NCBI RefSeq assembly: GCF_024679095.1
Contig: NW_026110542.1
Span: 5,001-69,000, forward strand
Direction: 5' to 3'
From: Eriocheir sinensis
Lineage: Eukaryota > Arthropoda > Malacostraca > Decapoda > Varunidae
Length of the DNA stretch: 64,000 bases
Made by a program: the position numbers and the translations under genes. The notes beneath the pieces are model-generated. The model ran no database searches. It was given only the letters and a program-made list of their open reading frames with translations, and had not been told where the DNA came from. Positions 22,301-37,400 of the stretch are shown here, piece by piece; position 1 is the stretch's first letter; each line of letters opens with the position of its first letter.

Positions 22301-24313
22301 TTCGTTCTCCTCTTCTCCTCCTTTATTTCCTCCCATCCTCCTTCATACCCTTAACCCTTCCGTTCTCCCTCTCCTTCTCCTCCTTTATTTCCCTCCCATC
22401 CTCCTTCATACCCTTAACCCTTCCGTTCTCCCACTCCTTCTCCTCCTATATATCCATACCATCCTCATTCATCCCCTTAACCCTTCCGTTCCCTCTCCTT
22501 CTCCTCCTTTATTTCCCTCCCATCCTCCTTCATACCCCTTAACCTTCGTTCTCCCTCTCCTTCTCCTCCTTTATTTCCTCCCATCCTCCTTCATACCCTT
22601 AACCTTCCGTTCTCCCTCTCCTTCTCCTCCTTTATTTCCCTTCCATCCTCCTTCATCCCTTAACCTTCCTTCCCTCCCTTTATTTCCTCCCATCCTCCTT
22701 CATCCCCTTCCCTTCCATCCTCCTTCATCCCTTAACCCGTCCCTTCCATCCTCCTTCATCCCCTTAACCCTTCCCTTCCCTCCTTTATTTCCCTCCCATC
22801 CTCCTTCATCCCCTTAACCCTTCCGTTCCATCCTCCTTCATCCCCTTAACCCTTCCCTTCCCATCCTTTATTTCCCTCCCATCCTCCTTCATACCCTTAA
22901 CCCTTCCGTTCTCCCTCTCCTTCCCATCCTTTATTTCCCTCCCATCCTCCTTCATACCCTTAACCCTTCCGTTCTCCCTCTCCTTCCCATCCTTTATTTC
23001 CCTCCCATCCTCCTTCATCCCCTTAACCCTTCCGTTCTCCCTCTCCTTCCCCTCCTTTATTTCCCTCCCATCCTCCTTCATCCCCTTAACCCTTCCGTTC
23101 TCCCTCTCCTTCCCATCCTTTATTTCCCACCCAACCTCCTTCTTACCCCTTAACCCTGCCGTGCTCCCTCTCCTTCCCATCCTTTATTTCCCTCCCATCC
23201 TCCTTCATACCCTTAACCCTTCCGTTCTCCCTCTCCTTCTCCTCCTTTATTTCCCTCCCATCCTCCTTCATCCCCTTAACCCTTCCGTTCCATCCTCCTT
23301 CATCCCCTTAACCCTTCCGTTCTCCTTCTCCTTCTCCTCCTTTATTTCCCTCCCATCCTCCTTCATACCCTTAACCCTTTCGTTCTCCCTCTCCTTCCCA
23401 TCCTTTATTTCCCTCCCATCCTCCTTCATCCCCTTAACCCTTTCGTTCTCCCTCTCCTTCCCATCCTTTATTTCCCTCCCATCCTCCTTCATACCCTTAA
23501 CCCTTTCGTTCTCCCTCTCCTTCCCATCCTTTATTTCCCTCCCATCCTCCTTCATACCCTTAACCCTTTCGTTCTCCCTCTCCTTCCCATCCTTTATTTC
23601 CCTCCCATCCTCCTTCATACCCTTAACCCTTTCGTTCTCCCTCTCCTTCCCCTCCTTTATTTCCCTCCCATCCTCCTTCATCCCCTTAACCCTTTCGTTC
23701 TCCCTCTCCTTCCCATCCTTTATTTCCCTCCCATCCTCCTTCATACCCTTAACCTTACGTTCTCCTCTCCTTCCCATCCTTTATTTCCTCCATCCTCCTT
23801 CATCCCTTAACCCTTCCGTTCTCCCTCTCCTTCTCCTCCTTTATTTCCCTCCCATCCTCCTTCATACCCTTAACCCTTACGTTCTCCCTCTCCTTCCCAT
23901 CCTTTATTTCCCTCCCATCCTCCTTCATACCCTTAACCCTTCCGTTCTCCTTCTCCTTCTCCTCCTTTATTTCCCTCCCATCCTCCTTCATACCCTTAAC
24001 CCTTCCGTTCTCCAACTCCTTACCCTCCTTTATTTCCTCCCATCCTCATTCATACCCTTAACCTTTCGTTCTCACTATCATTCCCTTCCTTTATTTCCCT
24101 CCCATCCTCCTTCATACCCTTAACCCTTTCGTTCTCCCTCTCCTTCCCATCCTTTATTTCCCTCCCATCCTCCTTCATACCTTTAACCCTTACGTTCTCC
24201 CTCTCCTTCCTCTCCTTTATTTCCCTCCCATCCTCCTTCATCCCCTTAACCCTTACGTTCTCCCTCTCCTTTCTCTCCTTTATTTTCCTCCCATCCTCCT
24301 TGATCCCCTTAAC
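16330..24313. repeat. Polypyrimidine satellite, 32-bp then 63-bp units
   Basis: About 8 kb of nearly pure pyrimidine on the plus strand. To about 21.1 kb the unit is 32 bp, with core CCATCCTCCTTCATC and CCTTAACCCTTCC (spacing measured at 20581 and 20613). From about 21.2 kb a 63-bp unit dominates (23461 to 23524), made of the 32-bp core plus a 31-bp module with CTCCCTCTCC and CCTTTATTTCCCTCC. Since 63 is 21 codons, both strands show long spurious repeats (to 320 aa plus, 169 aa minus). Unit lengths are ragged between 17.0 and 19.9 kb through loss of single C or T residues. Confidence 0.95.
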
Positions 24314-24728
24314 CAGGGATGGCCCGAGCGGGGGTGGGTGAAGTCACCCCCAATGTTTAGTCAGAGTTGGTCAAAAGTCCTAGTGAGTTGGTCAAAATTT
24401 GAGTTTTTTTTTTTTTTTTTTTAGGCAGGAATGGCCACAGGCAGGAAGATCAGGGAGCATGGATGGCCCGACTGCGTTATTCGGAACTGTATGCTGGCTC
24501 AGTATCATGCTCTTGAACCAGCCTCCTGCAGGGTTAGCGCTGGCTATGTTTGGGTGATCCTCCAAATCCTTCCATGCACATTATGTGCTCCAGGTGGAGT
24601 AGATGGTGACATGTGGTTAGCTTTAAGACACTCGGCAGTGAATAAAGGGTTTGCCTGTAGACTGTAGTAGGGCTGGAACTCAGCACCCCAGAACGTAACC
24701 ACAACACGCTCTGCTCACCACCTCACTG

Positions 24729-24772
24729 CTTTTATTTGACCATCTGGGTCACCTCAGATGGTCAAATAAAAG
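24729..24772. repeat. Perfect 18-bp inverted repeat (stem-loop)
   Basis: CTTTTATTTGACCATCTG (24729-24746) and its exact complement (24755-24772) are separated by an 8-nt loop, GGTCACCT. It lies within the hAT-like element and no known function is assigned. Confidence 0.9.
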
Positions 24773-24998
24773 TTAAAATTTTTCTTTTTTATTTAAGAGA
24801 GTGATGGTCCAGGAGGAAGCCCTGGGAACAGTGGGAGGATCAGATCAGGGTCCATTCGGAGAGCAGGGATGGTCCAGCCGGAGCCTCAACTCCGGGCTCT
24901 TATTAATAGGTGGTCAAATATTTTTGAAAGGTAAAAAAATTTAAAACTTTTTTGAGTGGCATGGGCTCTATATTTTGAAGCAGGAAGGCGACAGGGCG

Positions 24999-25134
<136 letters not shown>

Positions 25135-26195
25135 TGATGTGAAAAGAAATAAAAAAACATGAAAAATGACGCCTAGTGAATACAAAGTAATTAATTATTT
25201 CAACGTGACTAGTCCCTACTTTTTTTCCTAGTTTTGAGTCAAACTGGGATGGTGCGGGGAACAGGTAGCCTAAGCGGCTGCCGGCTGAGGTACGGCAGGG
25301 TACAGGTACCTATGGACAGTAGACTAGATTTATTTATTTCAAGGATACACTAATTATTTTGTTTCTGATACACTTATTTTGTTTCTAGTCTTGTTTTATG
25401 CCATTGACAGCTAGTCTTGTTTTATACCAAAGTATTACACTAGTATATTAATATTATATTATATATGTTCAAATCTCTTTTGATACCGATTTTTTTCAAC
25501 TTGAGTAATTAATTTATGCCATTATTTTTATTTATTTCCTTGTATTGTAGTTTCTACAAGCATTATAATTCTTAAATGAAGTCTTAGTCTTGCATGGGGT
25601 GAGGTCTGACTGGCAGACCAGTCCTCTGCCATTTGTTGAGTACATGCACATCTTAAATTATTGCTTGTATTCCCAGAAATACTGTAACAATGAAAATATT
25701 TGCAGCTTGCCATAAAGTTCACATGTTCATACGTGTGGTTTCTTTGTACCTGCTTAGTTGATCATAACACTTACCAGCAAAGACAAAGTTCAGACAAAAC
25801 TGGCCTTACAAAGTTACTTCACAAGTTCACCTGCTCCACCTAACGACAAACCCCCTTGAGGCCATAAGCCATTACTGGCAGTGGCAGCAACACAACAGTA
25901 ACAATATCAACAAATGACACTTTAGACAAGGGTACGCAGAATGACTTAATGACCCTGGGAGGCAGCCGCCCCATGACCAAATTATTATGCTCTTAAATGC
26001 AAATGAAAAGCATCTGAGACTCATAAATGTCCCTACTTGGCCTTAAAATGCCCCTAAAAGGTGAGTTTTAAAAAAACGCCCTTGAATGGCTCCTTCGCTC
26101 GCCAGTTTGGAGTTGGTCATAAAATGACTGAGTTGGTCATAGTTTACCTTACCCCCCCCCAACTGCATTCCCTTCGGGCCATCCCTGCCCTTAAC

Positions 26196-26283
26196 CCTTA
26201 CGTTCTCCCTCTCCTTCCTCTCCTTTATTTTCCTCCCATCCTATTTCATCCCCTTAACCCCGCCATTCTCCCTCTCCTCTTTT
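26196..26283. repeat. Satellite island between hAT and CR1 insertions
   Basis: CCTTACGTTCTCCC, CTTTATTTTCCTCCC and CCCCTTAACCCC match the 63-bp units, showing that the array once continued past 24313. A further island is at 27932-27990. Confidence 0.9.
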
Positions 26284-27931
26284 CTTTTCAAAAAGGGGGA
26301 CAAGTCTCATCCAGGAAACTATCGACCAATTAGCCTGACATCGATTGTTTGTAAGTTAATGGAGACTATCATTCGCGACAATATGGTGAAATTCTTGGAA
26401 GAAAATAATATGATAAATAATTCGCAACATGGCTTCCGTAGTAAACGTTCGTGTTTAACTAACTTACTTGATTTTTTTAATTATATTTTTGAGGTGTTCG
26501 ATGAAAGAAGATCAGTAGATATCATATATCTAGATTTTCAAAAGGCATTTGATGAGGTCCCCCACCAACGATTGCTCAGCAAACTATTGGCGCACGGTAT
26601 CTCGGGTAACATTCACAATTGGCTTGTGGACTGGCTCTGAGTGGAAACAGAGGGTAGTTCTAAACAGTGTTACATCTAACTGGCTCGACGTGAAGCGGCG
26701 TACCTCAAGGATCAGTGCTTGGCCCTGAGCTCTTCTTAATTTATGTTAATGATATCGATGATGGGCTCACTTGCAAAGTATTAAAATTTGCTGATGACAC
26801 AAATATTGCTAGTAAAGTAACTGCGACACTCGACGAAGAAGCTTTACAATCAGATCTAGATCGACTTGCACGTTGGGCCAATCAATGGCAAATGCAATTT
26901 AACGTTGACAAATGTAAAGTGTTGCACATCGGAAAAAATAACAATCGCGTTCGGTACGTAATGAATGGCCAACAACTTTCTGCAGTAAGTAAAGAAAAGG
27001 ATCTTGGAGTCACTATATCAAGCGATTTAAAGCTCGGTCAGCATTGTTCAGAGGCAGTTAAAACTGTAAACAAATTGGTTGGCTTCATCGGACGAGTCTT
27101 TAATAATAAATCGGAAAAAGTAATATTAAAACTGTATAATTCGTTGGCTCGACCCAGTCTAGAGTTCTGTGCACAGTTTTGGTCTCCCTACTACAGAAAA
27201 GGCAAAGAAAAGATGGAACGGGTTCAACGAAGAGTAACAAAGATGATTTCTAGGTTGAGAAATTTATCATATGAACAAAGGCAAAGAGGTAAATTTATTA
27301 AGTCTATCAAAACGAAGAACATGAGGCGATCTAATAGAAGTGTTTAAAATGTTTAAAGGATTCAGTGATATTAATGCGGAAGATTACTTTACAATTGATC
27401 GATCAAATAGAACAAGAAGAAATCTCAATTTGAAGATAAGTGGTAAAAGATTCTCGTCGCACGAAGCTAAACACTTCTTCTTCAATCGAGTTGTTAATGT
27501 TTGGAACTCTCTACCCTGTGATGTCGTTGATAGTACATCAGTTACGGCATTCAATAATAGATTAGACAAGTGTTTGAATCTAACCAGCAACTAGATATTA
27601 CTCATTGTCGTAATAACGTTAAGTTTTTTCGAATACTGGTGTCCTTGTCCGCTTCTATCGCCCGGTTAGTGGTAGCAGTAATGGTAGTTCTTTCCTCTTT
27701 CCTACATAATTTCCATGCAGTTTTTCCATGCTGCATGGTTCTTTTTCCTTTCCTGCCAGCTTTGGCTGGAGGGATGGGGGGGTGGGGAGGAGCCTTCGCC
27801 TTTGCTGTCCTTCATCTTCCACCTTTGATTAAATAGTTAGTGTAGCTTGTCTGGCAAACAGCCTCATGGGACCAGCAGGTCTGCTGTTGTTTATTCTTCC
27901 TTTGTGTTTCTTTGTGTTTCCTTTCCCTTCA
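26284..27931 (+). mobile_element. CR1-like LINE, 5'-truncated, inserted in the satellite
   Basis: Plus-strand RT without the endonuclease. From KKGDKS and NYRPISLTS (near 26290-26340) the frame runs through QHGFRSKRSC and YLDFQKAFDEVPHQ to a TGA at 26638. After a short scrambled stretch it resumes with GPELFLIYVNDI and the catalytic FADDTN (about 26788). The thumb region follows (EKDLGVTIS, LYNSLARPSLEFC, VQRRVTKM). A frame change near 27340 leads to the C-terminal part ending VWNSLPCDVV and a stop at 27594. The 3' UTR (27595-27931) ends in CTTTGTGTTT repeats before satellite resumes. At least two frame breaks inactivate it. The same family supplies the fragment at 15444-15831. Confidence 0.88.
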
Positions 27932-30200
<2,269 letters not shown>

Positions 30201-30960
30201 CCTACTTCTTACTTTCTGTCCCCCTTCCTTCCCCTCTTTAACTTCCCTATCCTCAGAGAATAAGCTGAAAGGGAGATCAGGAAGGGGTTGGCGTGGGTGT
30301 CTCCAGGGTGGCCACAGATACGAGTAGGTGATGATCAACGTGTTCCAAAAAATAAGAAATGTATAAGTACAGTTGTGGGCATACACTTTATCTCTTCCTG
30401 GTCTTGTTTCTAATTTCCATTCCATTGACACTTGATACTATGTTGGGTGAGAATTCATCACGACAGACCCAAGGCAAGTGTGAAAGCCGGGTTACCTTGG
30501 CTCACATCTTCCCCAGGCTTTCTGTGTACCAAGCTACAGCATTATCATAGAGAGCATAGACGTACTTTTGTTCAACGGCTTTGTCGGTGAAAGAGAATAA
30601 ATAACACAAATGTCGGTGACTATTGAAATCATCTTAGACAGATGATTCAGTGAAAAAGAGTGAGTCCAGATGAGCTCCACTCAGTAGTTCAGTTATTCAA
30701 AGTCGTCAGCATGAGAACAAGGCACATCATTGCGTACCCAGACGAAACTTACAACAAAACAGTGTTCCTGTAAAAAAAAAAAAAAAGATGATTCAAGGAA
30801 GGGGCAAGATGGTCCACGGAATAAAGATTTGAGCCGTGAACGTCATAAAGTTAATGAAGAAAAAGTTAGAGGAGCAATGAAGATCTTTCCAGGTCGTCAC
30901 CAGAGGTGGGGTCAGACCTTCGGATATTACTGGCCCGCTTCCCAGATATGGAGTCTGAGG
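30201..30960. other. Unannotated spacer
   Basis: No gene was recognised. An A-run at 30772-30786 could mark the 3' end of an unidentified retroposed fragment lying upstream of it. Confidence 0.4.
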
Positions 30961-30961
30961 C

Positions 30962-30963
30962 TG

Positions 30964-31031
<68 letters not shown>
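30962..31031. repeat. (ATT)n microsatellite
   Basis: About 70 bp of clean ATT adjoining the A-tail of the following SINE. Confidence 0.97.
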
Positions 31032-31305
31032 TTTTTTACGTCCTGGCCCATAGCGCCGGAACGCTTTCTTGGTTGGGCCTGGTTGGCGGCCCAAGCCCGG
31101 CATGGCCCTGCCAAAGTATTTATAGCAGCGTCATCTATTCTTGACTTATGCTGCCTCCCGGGAGATCATTCTTGATTTTTCCTTGGACAGTTCCTCTAGA
31201 GTCCGGGTTGATGGGTGGGAAGTCTTAAGCCACTCGGCGGTGACTGAAAAATCCCAGGTAGTAGCGGCGGATTCGAACCCGCATTATCCATCACCCAGGA
31301 GAGCA
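31032..31305 (-). mobile_element. tRNA-derived SINE, copy 4
   Basis: The tail (T6 at 31032-31037) abuts (ATT)n. GGATTCGAACCCGC near 31268 holds a perfect complement of box B. Family blocks AGAGTCCGGGTTGATGGGTGG and AGCCACTCGGCGGTGACTG are clear. The TCTTCAGGACAG segment is deleted, and the tRNA head is degraded. Confidence 0.88.
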
Positions 31306-31684
31306 TGCAGATGTAGACGAAACAGACTGTGAACACTAGGGCCTGATAAAAATATGTGCGTTATTACCAGCTAAAGAAAACTCAAGGAAATGAGCTCTGT
31401 GCAATGAACATGTGCTGCTTAACGACGGAATGAATAAGATTATGGCGAGATGTACGATATTGTGTAATGGATGTGGCAGCAAGGGGAGTGAATTGTGGAG
31501 TGGTTTGATCGATAAAGCGTGTAACTCTGAGATGATTTTGCTATGTGGTGTGAATGAATGGGGCTTAGTTTGACAATGAAGAGGGAGTTGACTGGTGAGG
31601 GCGGAAGCAAGTACTCGTGAGTGTTTTTTTTTTTTGAGGGGGCCTCCTCCCTCAAAAGATGATCGTGTATTCATTTTCTTATGT
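31306..31684. other. Unannotated spacer
   Basis: No recognisable feature. A T-run (31625-31636) is present. Confidence 0.4.
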
Positions 31685-32850
31685 CAACTACTGGTGCCAA
31701 GAGACTGTCTGCCAAACTCGTTCAGCACCTGAGCCTAAAAGCCTTACAGACATAGGCACCAAGAGGTTGTCTGCCAACCTCATACAGCACCTGAGCCTTA
31801 AAGCCTTACATACATAGACACCAAAAGGCTCTCTGTCAACCTTACAGCACCTGAGCCTGAGCCTTAAAGCCCATACATAGACACCAACAGGCTCTCTGTC
31901 AACCTTGTACAGCACCTGAGCCTTAAAGCCTTACATACATAGACACCAAAAGGCCCTCTGTCAACCTTGTAGAGCACCTGAGCCTTAAAGCCTTACATAC
32001 ATAGACACCATAAGGCTCTCTGTCAACCTTGTACAGCACCTGAGCCTTAAACCCTTACATACATAGACACCAAAAGGCTCTCTGTCAACCTTGTACAGCA
32101 CCTGAGCCTTAAAGCCTTCCATACATAGACACCAAAGGCTCTTTGTCAACCTTGTACAGCACCTGAGCCTTAAGCCTTACATACATAGACACCAAAAGGC
32201 TCTTTGTCAACCTTGTACAGCACCTGGGCATATACTTAAAAAGCTAACACTTCGTCTCGGGCTCGCCTTAAGAGCCCAAACCGGCGCTGTGGAGTCCTAT
32301 ATCCTCGGTGTTAAGCTGAGACTCTGCGCGAGTAGCTAAAGTTGGTCCCAGGCAGGCATAAATCCTGGGTCTTCGTCTGAGGCATCCACCTTCAAATGTA
32401 AAATTGCCGGGTGTTGCCAGACAGCCAGCGTGCCTCATCAAAATCATTTTACATTCAAACGCTCACTATAGGCTTACAAAACCCTATTATAATGGATATG
32501 ATGTACTTCTATTCAATAATTTCACCATTTTAAGGTATTCTTTCCCATTAATTTCCATGAGATAACTGATCTCGCCGTTGTTGGCAACTTTAATTTCCCC
32601 ACTACCGTGGCGGCTGGAGCCCCAGCTAGGTGCACTCACCTCTGAGACGAGACATAAGTCGAACGCCTTCCTTCTTTATAAGTATGGGCCCTGAGCCTTA
32701 AAGCCTTACATACATAGACACCAAAAGGCTCTCTGTCAACTTTGTACAGCACCTGAGCCTTAAAGCCTTACATACATAGACACCAAAAGGCTCTCTGTCA
32801 ACCTCAAACAGCACCTGAGCCATAAAGCCTCACAGACATAGACACCATAA
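31685..32850. repeat. 62-bp tandem repeat array, interrupted by a MITE-like insertion
   Basis: Units carry CAGCACCTGAGCCTTAAAGC, ACATACATAGACACC and GGCTCTCTGTCAACC. Spacing between 31911, 31973 and 32035 is 62 bp. About nine units lie left of 32227 and about three right of 32689. The array ends where the CR1 octamer tail begins. Confidence 0.95.
32227..32689. mobile_element. Small MITE-like insertion in the 62-bp array
   Basis: The insertion interrupts one array unit and is flanked by CCTG on both sides (32223-32226 and 32690-32693), a likely 4-bp TSD. The ends are loosely inverted: left ATATACTTAAAAAG, right complement CCATACTTATAAAG. No coding capacity. The superfamily cannot be assigned. 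Confidence 0.6.
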
Positions 32851-33925
32851 GAACATAAGAACATAAGAACGTAGGAGTTTGCAAGAGGCCGGTAGGCCTG
32901 TGCGAGGCAGCTCCTTTGAACCTAAGCTCCCGTGTATCTAACCCCACCTAATATCGCTGTCCATGAATTTATATAATCTATTTTTGAAAGTGACAATTCT
33001 ATTGGCATTCACCACGTGACTGCTAAGCCTATTCCACTCATCCACCACTCTGATAGTAAACCAATTTTTGCCTATGTCCCTGCTGAATCTGAATTTACCC
33101 AGTTTAAACCCATTACTTCGTGTCCTACCCAGTTCTCTTACCAACAAAACCTTATGAATATCCCCCTTATTAAAGCCCTTCATCCATTTATAAACCTCGA
33201 TCATGTCTCCACGCACTCTTCGCCTTTCTAGAGAATGCAAGTTTAACTGTTTGAGTCTTTCCTCGTATGGCAAGTTTCTCAACCCCTGAATCATCTTAGT
33301 CATCCTCTTCTGCATCGATTCTAACATTTTGATATCGATTCTTAAGTAAGGTGACCAGAACTGAACCGCATAGTCAAGATGAGGTCTAATTAAATATAGT
33401 TTAAGTAAGACTTCGGCGCTTCTGTTGCTTACGCTCCTTGAAATAAATCCCAGTACCCTATTTGCTCGATTTCTAGCTTGAATGCATTGTGCCCTTGGAC
33501 GGAGATCAGAGCTCACTAAGACCCCTAAATCCCTCTCGCACCCAGACCTGCTTATGAGAGTGTCATTTAAGCAATAGTTATGTGAGGGGTTGTACCTACC
33601 AACACTCAGAATACTGAACTTCCACTACATTGAACTCCATTTGCCATTTATCCGCCCAGTCATACAATCTGTTGAGTTCATCCTGGAGAATACTAGCGTC
33701 CTGATCCGACTCATTTACTCTACCGATCTTGGTATCATCTGCAAACTTACTGACATCACTACTAATTCCTGTATCTAAGTCATTGATATAAATAATAAAC
33801 AAAAGTGGACCTACTACCGAACCTTGTGGGACCCCACTCGTAACACATCCCCAGTCAGATCTTTTACCATTGATTTGCACTCTTTGCTTCCTATTGCTAA
33901 GCCACGCCGTGACCCAGTTTTAGTA
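32848..33925 (-). mobile_element. CR1-clade LINE, 5'-truncated
   Basis: Three copies of the octamer ATAAGAAC at 32848-32872 form the typical CR1 3' tail. On the minus strand, 33880-33596 reads GVPQGSVVGPLLF, then KFADDTKIG (RT catalytic box, near 33735-33760) and WQMEFNV. From 33516 to 32938 the thumb and C-terminal part continues (LIRPHLDYAVQFWSPYL, MTKMIQGLRNLPYEERL, VDEWNRLSSHVV). One frame change separates the two blocks near 33560-33600. Reverse transcription motifs are intact apart from that break, so it is younger than the copy at 9.2 kb. The 5' end is lost just before a TAG-type microsatellite. Confidence 0.9.
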
Positions 33926-34432
33926 GTATAAGTATTAGTATTGGTAGTAGAGGGAGGAAGTGGATGAGCCGTTAGCGTGCGAGAGCGGTGTCTGGAAGGA
34001 CCCAGGTTTAAAAAAAAAAAGTAGTAGTAGTAGTAGATGCTGTTGTAGCAGTAGTAGCAATAGTAGTGGTAGTAGTAGCAGTAGTAGTAATAATATAAGT
34101 AGTAATAGTAGTAGTAAAAGTAGTATTAACTGTACTAATAATAGACATATTAGTGGTAATAGTAGTTGTATTAGTAGTTGTTATAGTAATAGTAGTGCTA
34201 GTAGCACTACAAGTAGTAGTAGCAGTAGTAATATTAGTAGTAGCGGTAGTAGTAGCAGTAGTAGTAGTAATGGTAGTGGAAGGAGTAGTAGTAGTAGTAG
34301 CAGTAGTAGTAGTAATATAAGTAGTAGCGGTAGTAGTAGCAGTAGTAGTAGTAATGGTAGTGGAAGGAGTAGTAGTAGTAGTAGTAGTAGTTATATAAGT
34401 AGTTGTAGTAGTGGTAGTAGTAGTAGTAGCAG
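33926..34432. repeat. (TAG)n microsatellite, imperfect
   Basis: About 500 bp of TAG/GTA trinucleotides with CAG, TAA and TGG variants and an internal about 90-bp duplication (34208-34300 against 34310-34380). The Jockey-like LINE starts immediately after it. Confidence 0.95.
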
Positions 34433-37400
34433 TTGAAAATGGCTCAATTAAGCAATGCCTCGGAGTCCCCGCCTGGGGGGGGGACCACAAATTCCCCCAG
34501 GGAGGACTCCCCTTCTGGCTGCCGACCCGAGAGGTGTCTTGATAACTCCTCGAACCTCTTTCTTCTCAATTTCTGCAACATTCGCGGTCTTCGCTCTAAT
34601 TTTCATTCTGTGGAACATCATCTCTCCTCCTCTAAACCTCACCTTCTCTTCCTTACCGAAACACAGGTTTCTGAGGCTACTGACAGCAATCTCTACTCTG
34701 TTCCCTCCTACTATCTCTATCCTAAATTTCAATCCAAAGCTGGATGTTGCGCCTACGTGCGCAACGACATCACTTGCTCTCGTGCCCACGACCTTGACTC
34801 TTCTGAATTTTCCACCATCTGGTTAAGACTTCACTGTCATTCTATTACTAAATACATCTGTGCTGTTTATCTCTCACCTAACTCTACCTACTATGTAAAA
34901 TTCTTTGACTATTTGAATTCTAAAGTGGAGCACATCTTGACCCACTCTACCTTCGCTGAAATCTCCATCCTAGGAGATTTCAATGTTCACCACCAGCTTT
35001 GGCTTTCATCCTCTTTCACTGACCATCCTGGTGAACAAGCCTACAACTTTGCTATCCTCAACGACCTAGAGCAGTTGGTCCAGCACCCTACACGTATTCC
35101 TGACCGTCTTTGAGATCGGCCCAACATTCTAGACCTCTTCCTTACCTCAAACCCTTCTGCTTATTCTGTCAAACTGTTCTCTCCGTTGGGCTCCTCCGAT
35201 CACAATCTTATTTCTGCATCCTGTCCTATCGCTCCTGTACATCCTCTGGACCCACCGAAGAGGCGATGCTTCTGGCATTTTGCTTCAGCTCGGTGGGACG
35301 ACCTGAGGATGTACTTTCCGATTTCCCGTGGAATGATTATTGCTTCCAGGATAGAGACCCTCTGTGTGTGCTCAGCGCATCACAGAGGTGACTGTCTCTG
35401 GAATGGAGGCATACATTCCTCGTTCTTTCTCTACTCCTCACGCTAAAAAGCCTTGGTTTAATCACGCTTGTTCTCGTGCTGTCAATGATAGAGAGGTAGC
35501 TCACAAAAGATACCAGAGCCTTCAAACTAATGCTAATTATGAACTTTACATTTCTGCCCGAAATCGTGCCAAATCTATTCTCCGACTAACCAAAAATTCT
35601 TTCATTAATAGAAAATGTCAAAACCTTGCTTTCTCTAACTCTTCCCGTGACTTCTGGCATCTAGCCAAAACAATCTCCTCCAACTTCACTTCTTCATCTT
35701 TCCTCCACTCCTCAGTCCTGACGGCAACACTGCCGTCTCATCTATCTCTAAGGCTGAACTCTTCTCTCAAACTTTTCTAAAACTCCACTCTGGACGATTC
35801 TGGGCATATTCCTCCTACTCATCCCCCCTCTGACTCCTTTATGCCTGTTATAAAGATTCTTCAAAATGATGTTTTCTATGCCCTCTCTGGCCTCAATCCT
35901 CAGAAGGCTTATGGACCTGATGGAGTGCCTCCTATTGTCCTTAAAAACTGTGCCTCCGTGCTGTCACCCTGCCTGGTCAAACTCTTTTGCCTCTGCCTGT
36001 CAACATCTACCTTTCCTTCTTGCTGGAAGTATGCCTTCACACAGCCTGTACCTAAGAAGGGTGACCGCTCCAATCCCTCAAACTACCGTCCTATTGCTTT
36101 ACTTTCTTGTCTATCTAAAGCTTTTGAATCAATCCTTAACCGTAAGATTCAAAAGCACCTTTCCACTTCTGACCTTCTATCTGATCGCCAGTATGGGTTC
36201 CGCAAGGGGCGTTCTACTGGTGATCTCCTAGCCTTCTTAACTGACTCTTGGTCATCCTCTCTTAGCCGTTTCGGTGAAACTTTTGCTATTGCGCTGGACA
36301 TATCAAAAGCTTTTGATAGGGTCTGGCACAAATCTTGCTTTCTAAACTACCTCCTACGGTTTCTATCCTCTCTGTACCTTTATCTCCAGTTTCCTTTCTG
36401 ACCGTTCTATTTCTGCCGTGGTAGACGGTCACTGTTCTTCCCCTAAATCTATTAACAGTGGTGTCCCACAGGGTTCTGTCCTATCTCCCACTCTTTTTCT
36501 GTTGTTCATTGATGATCTTCTTTCCAAAACGAACTGTCCTATCCATTCCTACGCCGATGATTCCACTCTGCATTTTTCAACTTCTTTTAATAGAAGACCC
36601 ACCCTTCAGGAACTTAACGACTCAAGGCTGGAGGCTGCAGAACGCTTAGCCTCAGACCTTACTATTATTTCCGATTGGGGCAAGAAGAACCTGGTGTCCT
36701 TCAACGCCTCAAAAACACAGTTTCTCCACCTATCCACTCGACACAATCTTCCAAACAACTATCCCCTATTCTTTGACAACACCCAGCTATCACCTTCCTC
36801 AACACTAAACATCCTCGGTCTTAACTCAAAATCTCAACTGGAAACTTCATATCTCATCTCTTACTAAATCAGCTTCCTCGAGGCTGGGCGTTCTGTACCG
36901 TCTCCGCCAGTTCTTCTCCCCTGCACAGTTGCTGTCCATATACAGGGGCCTTGTCCGCCCTCGTATGGAGTATGCATCTCATGTGGGGGGGGGCTCCACT
37001 CACACAGCTCTTCTGGACAGAGTGGAGGCAAAGGCTCTTCGTCTCATCAGCTCTCCTCCTCATACTGATAGTCTTCTACCTCTTAAATTCCGCCGCAATG
37101 TTGCCTCTCTTTCTATCTTCTATCGATATTTCCACGCTGACTGCTCTTCTGAACTTGCTAACTGCATGCCTCCCCCCCTCCCGCGGCCCCGCTGCACTCG
37201 ACTTTCTACTCATGCTCATCCCTATACTGTCCAAACCCCTTATGCAAGAGTTAACCAGCATCTTCACTCTTTCATCCCTCACGCTGGTAAACTCTGGAAC
37301 AATCTTCCTTCATCTGTATTTCCTCCTGCCTACGACTTGAACTCTTTCAAGAGGAGGGTATCAGGACACCTCTCCTCCCGAAACTGACTTATCTTTCGGC

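Noticed and set aside
23161..24123. 320-aa plus-strand and up to 169-aa minus-strand repetitive frames
   Set aside because: The 63-bp satellite period is a multiple of three, so open frames arise on both strands automatically.
16330..24313. Telomere or subtelomere because of CCCTTAACCC motifs
   Set aside because: The arthropod telomere repeat is TTAGG. The motif here is part of a 32-bp unit, not a 5-6 bp repeat.
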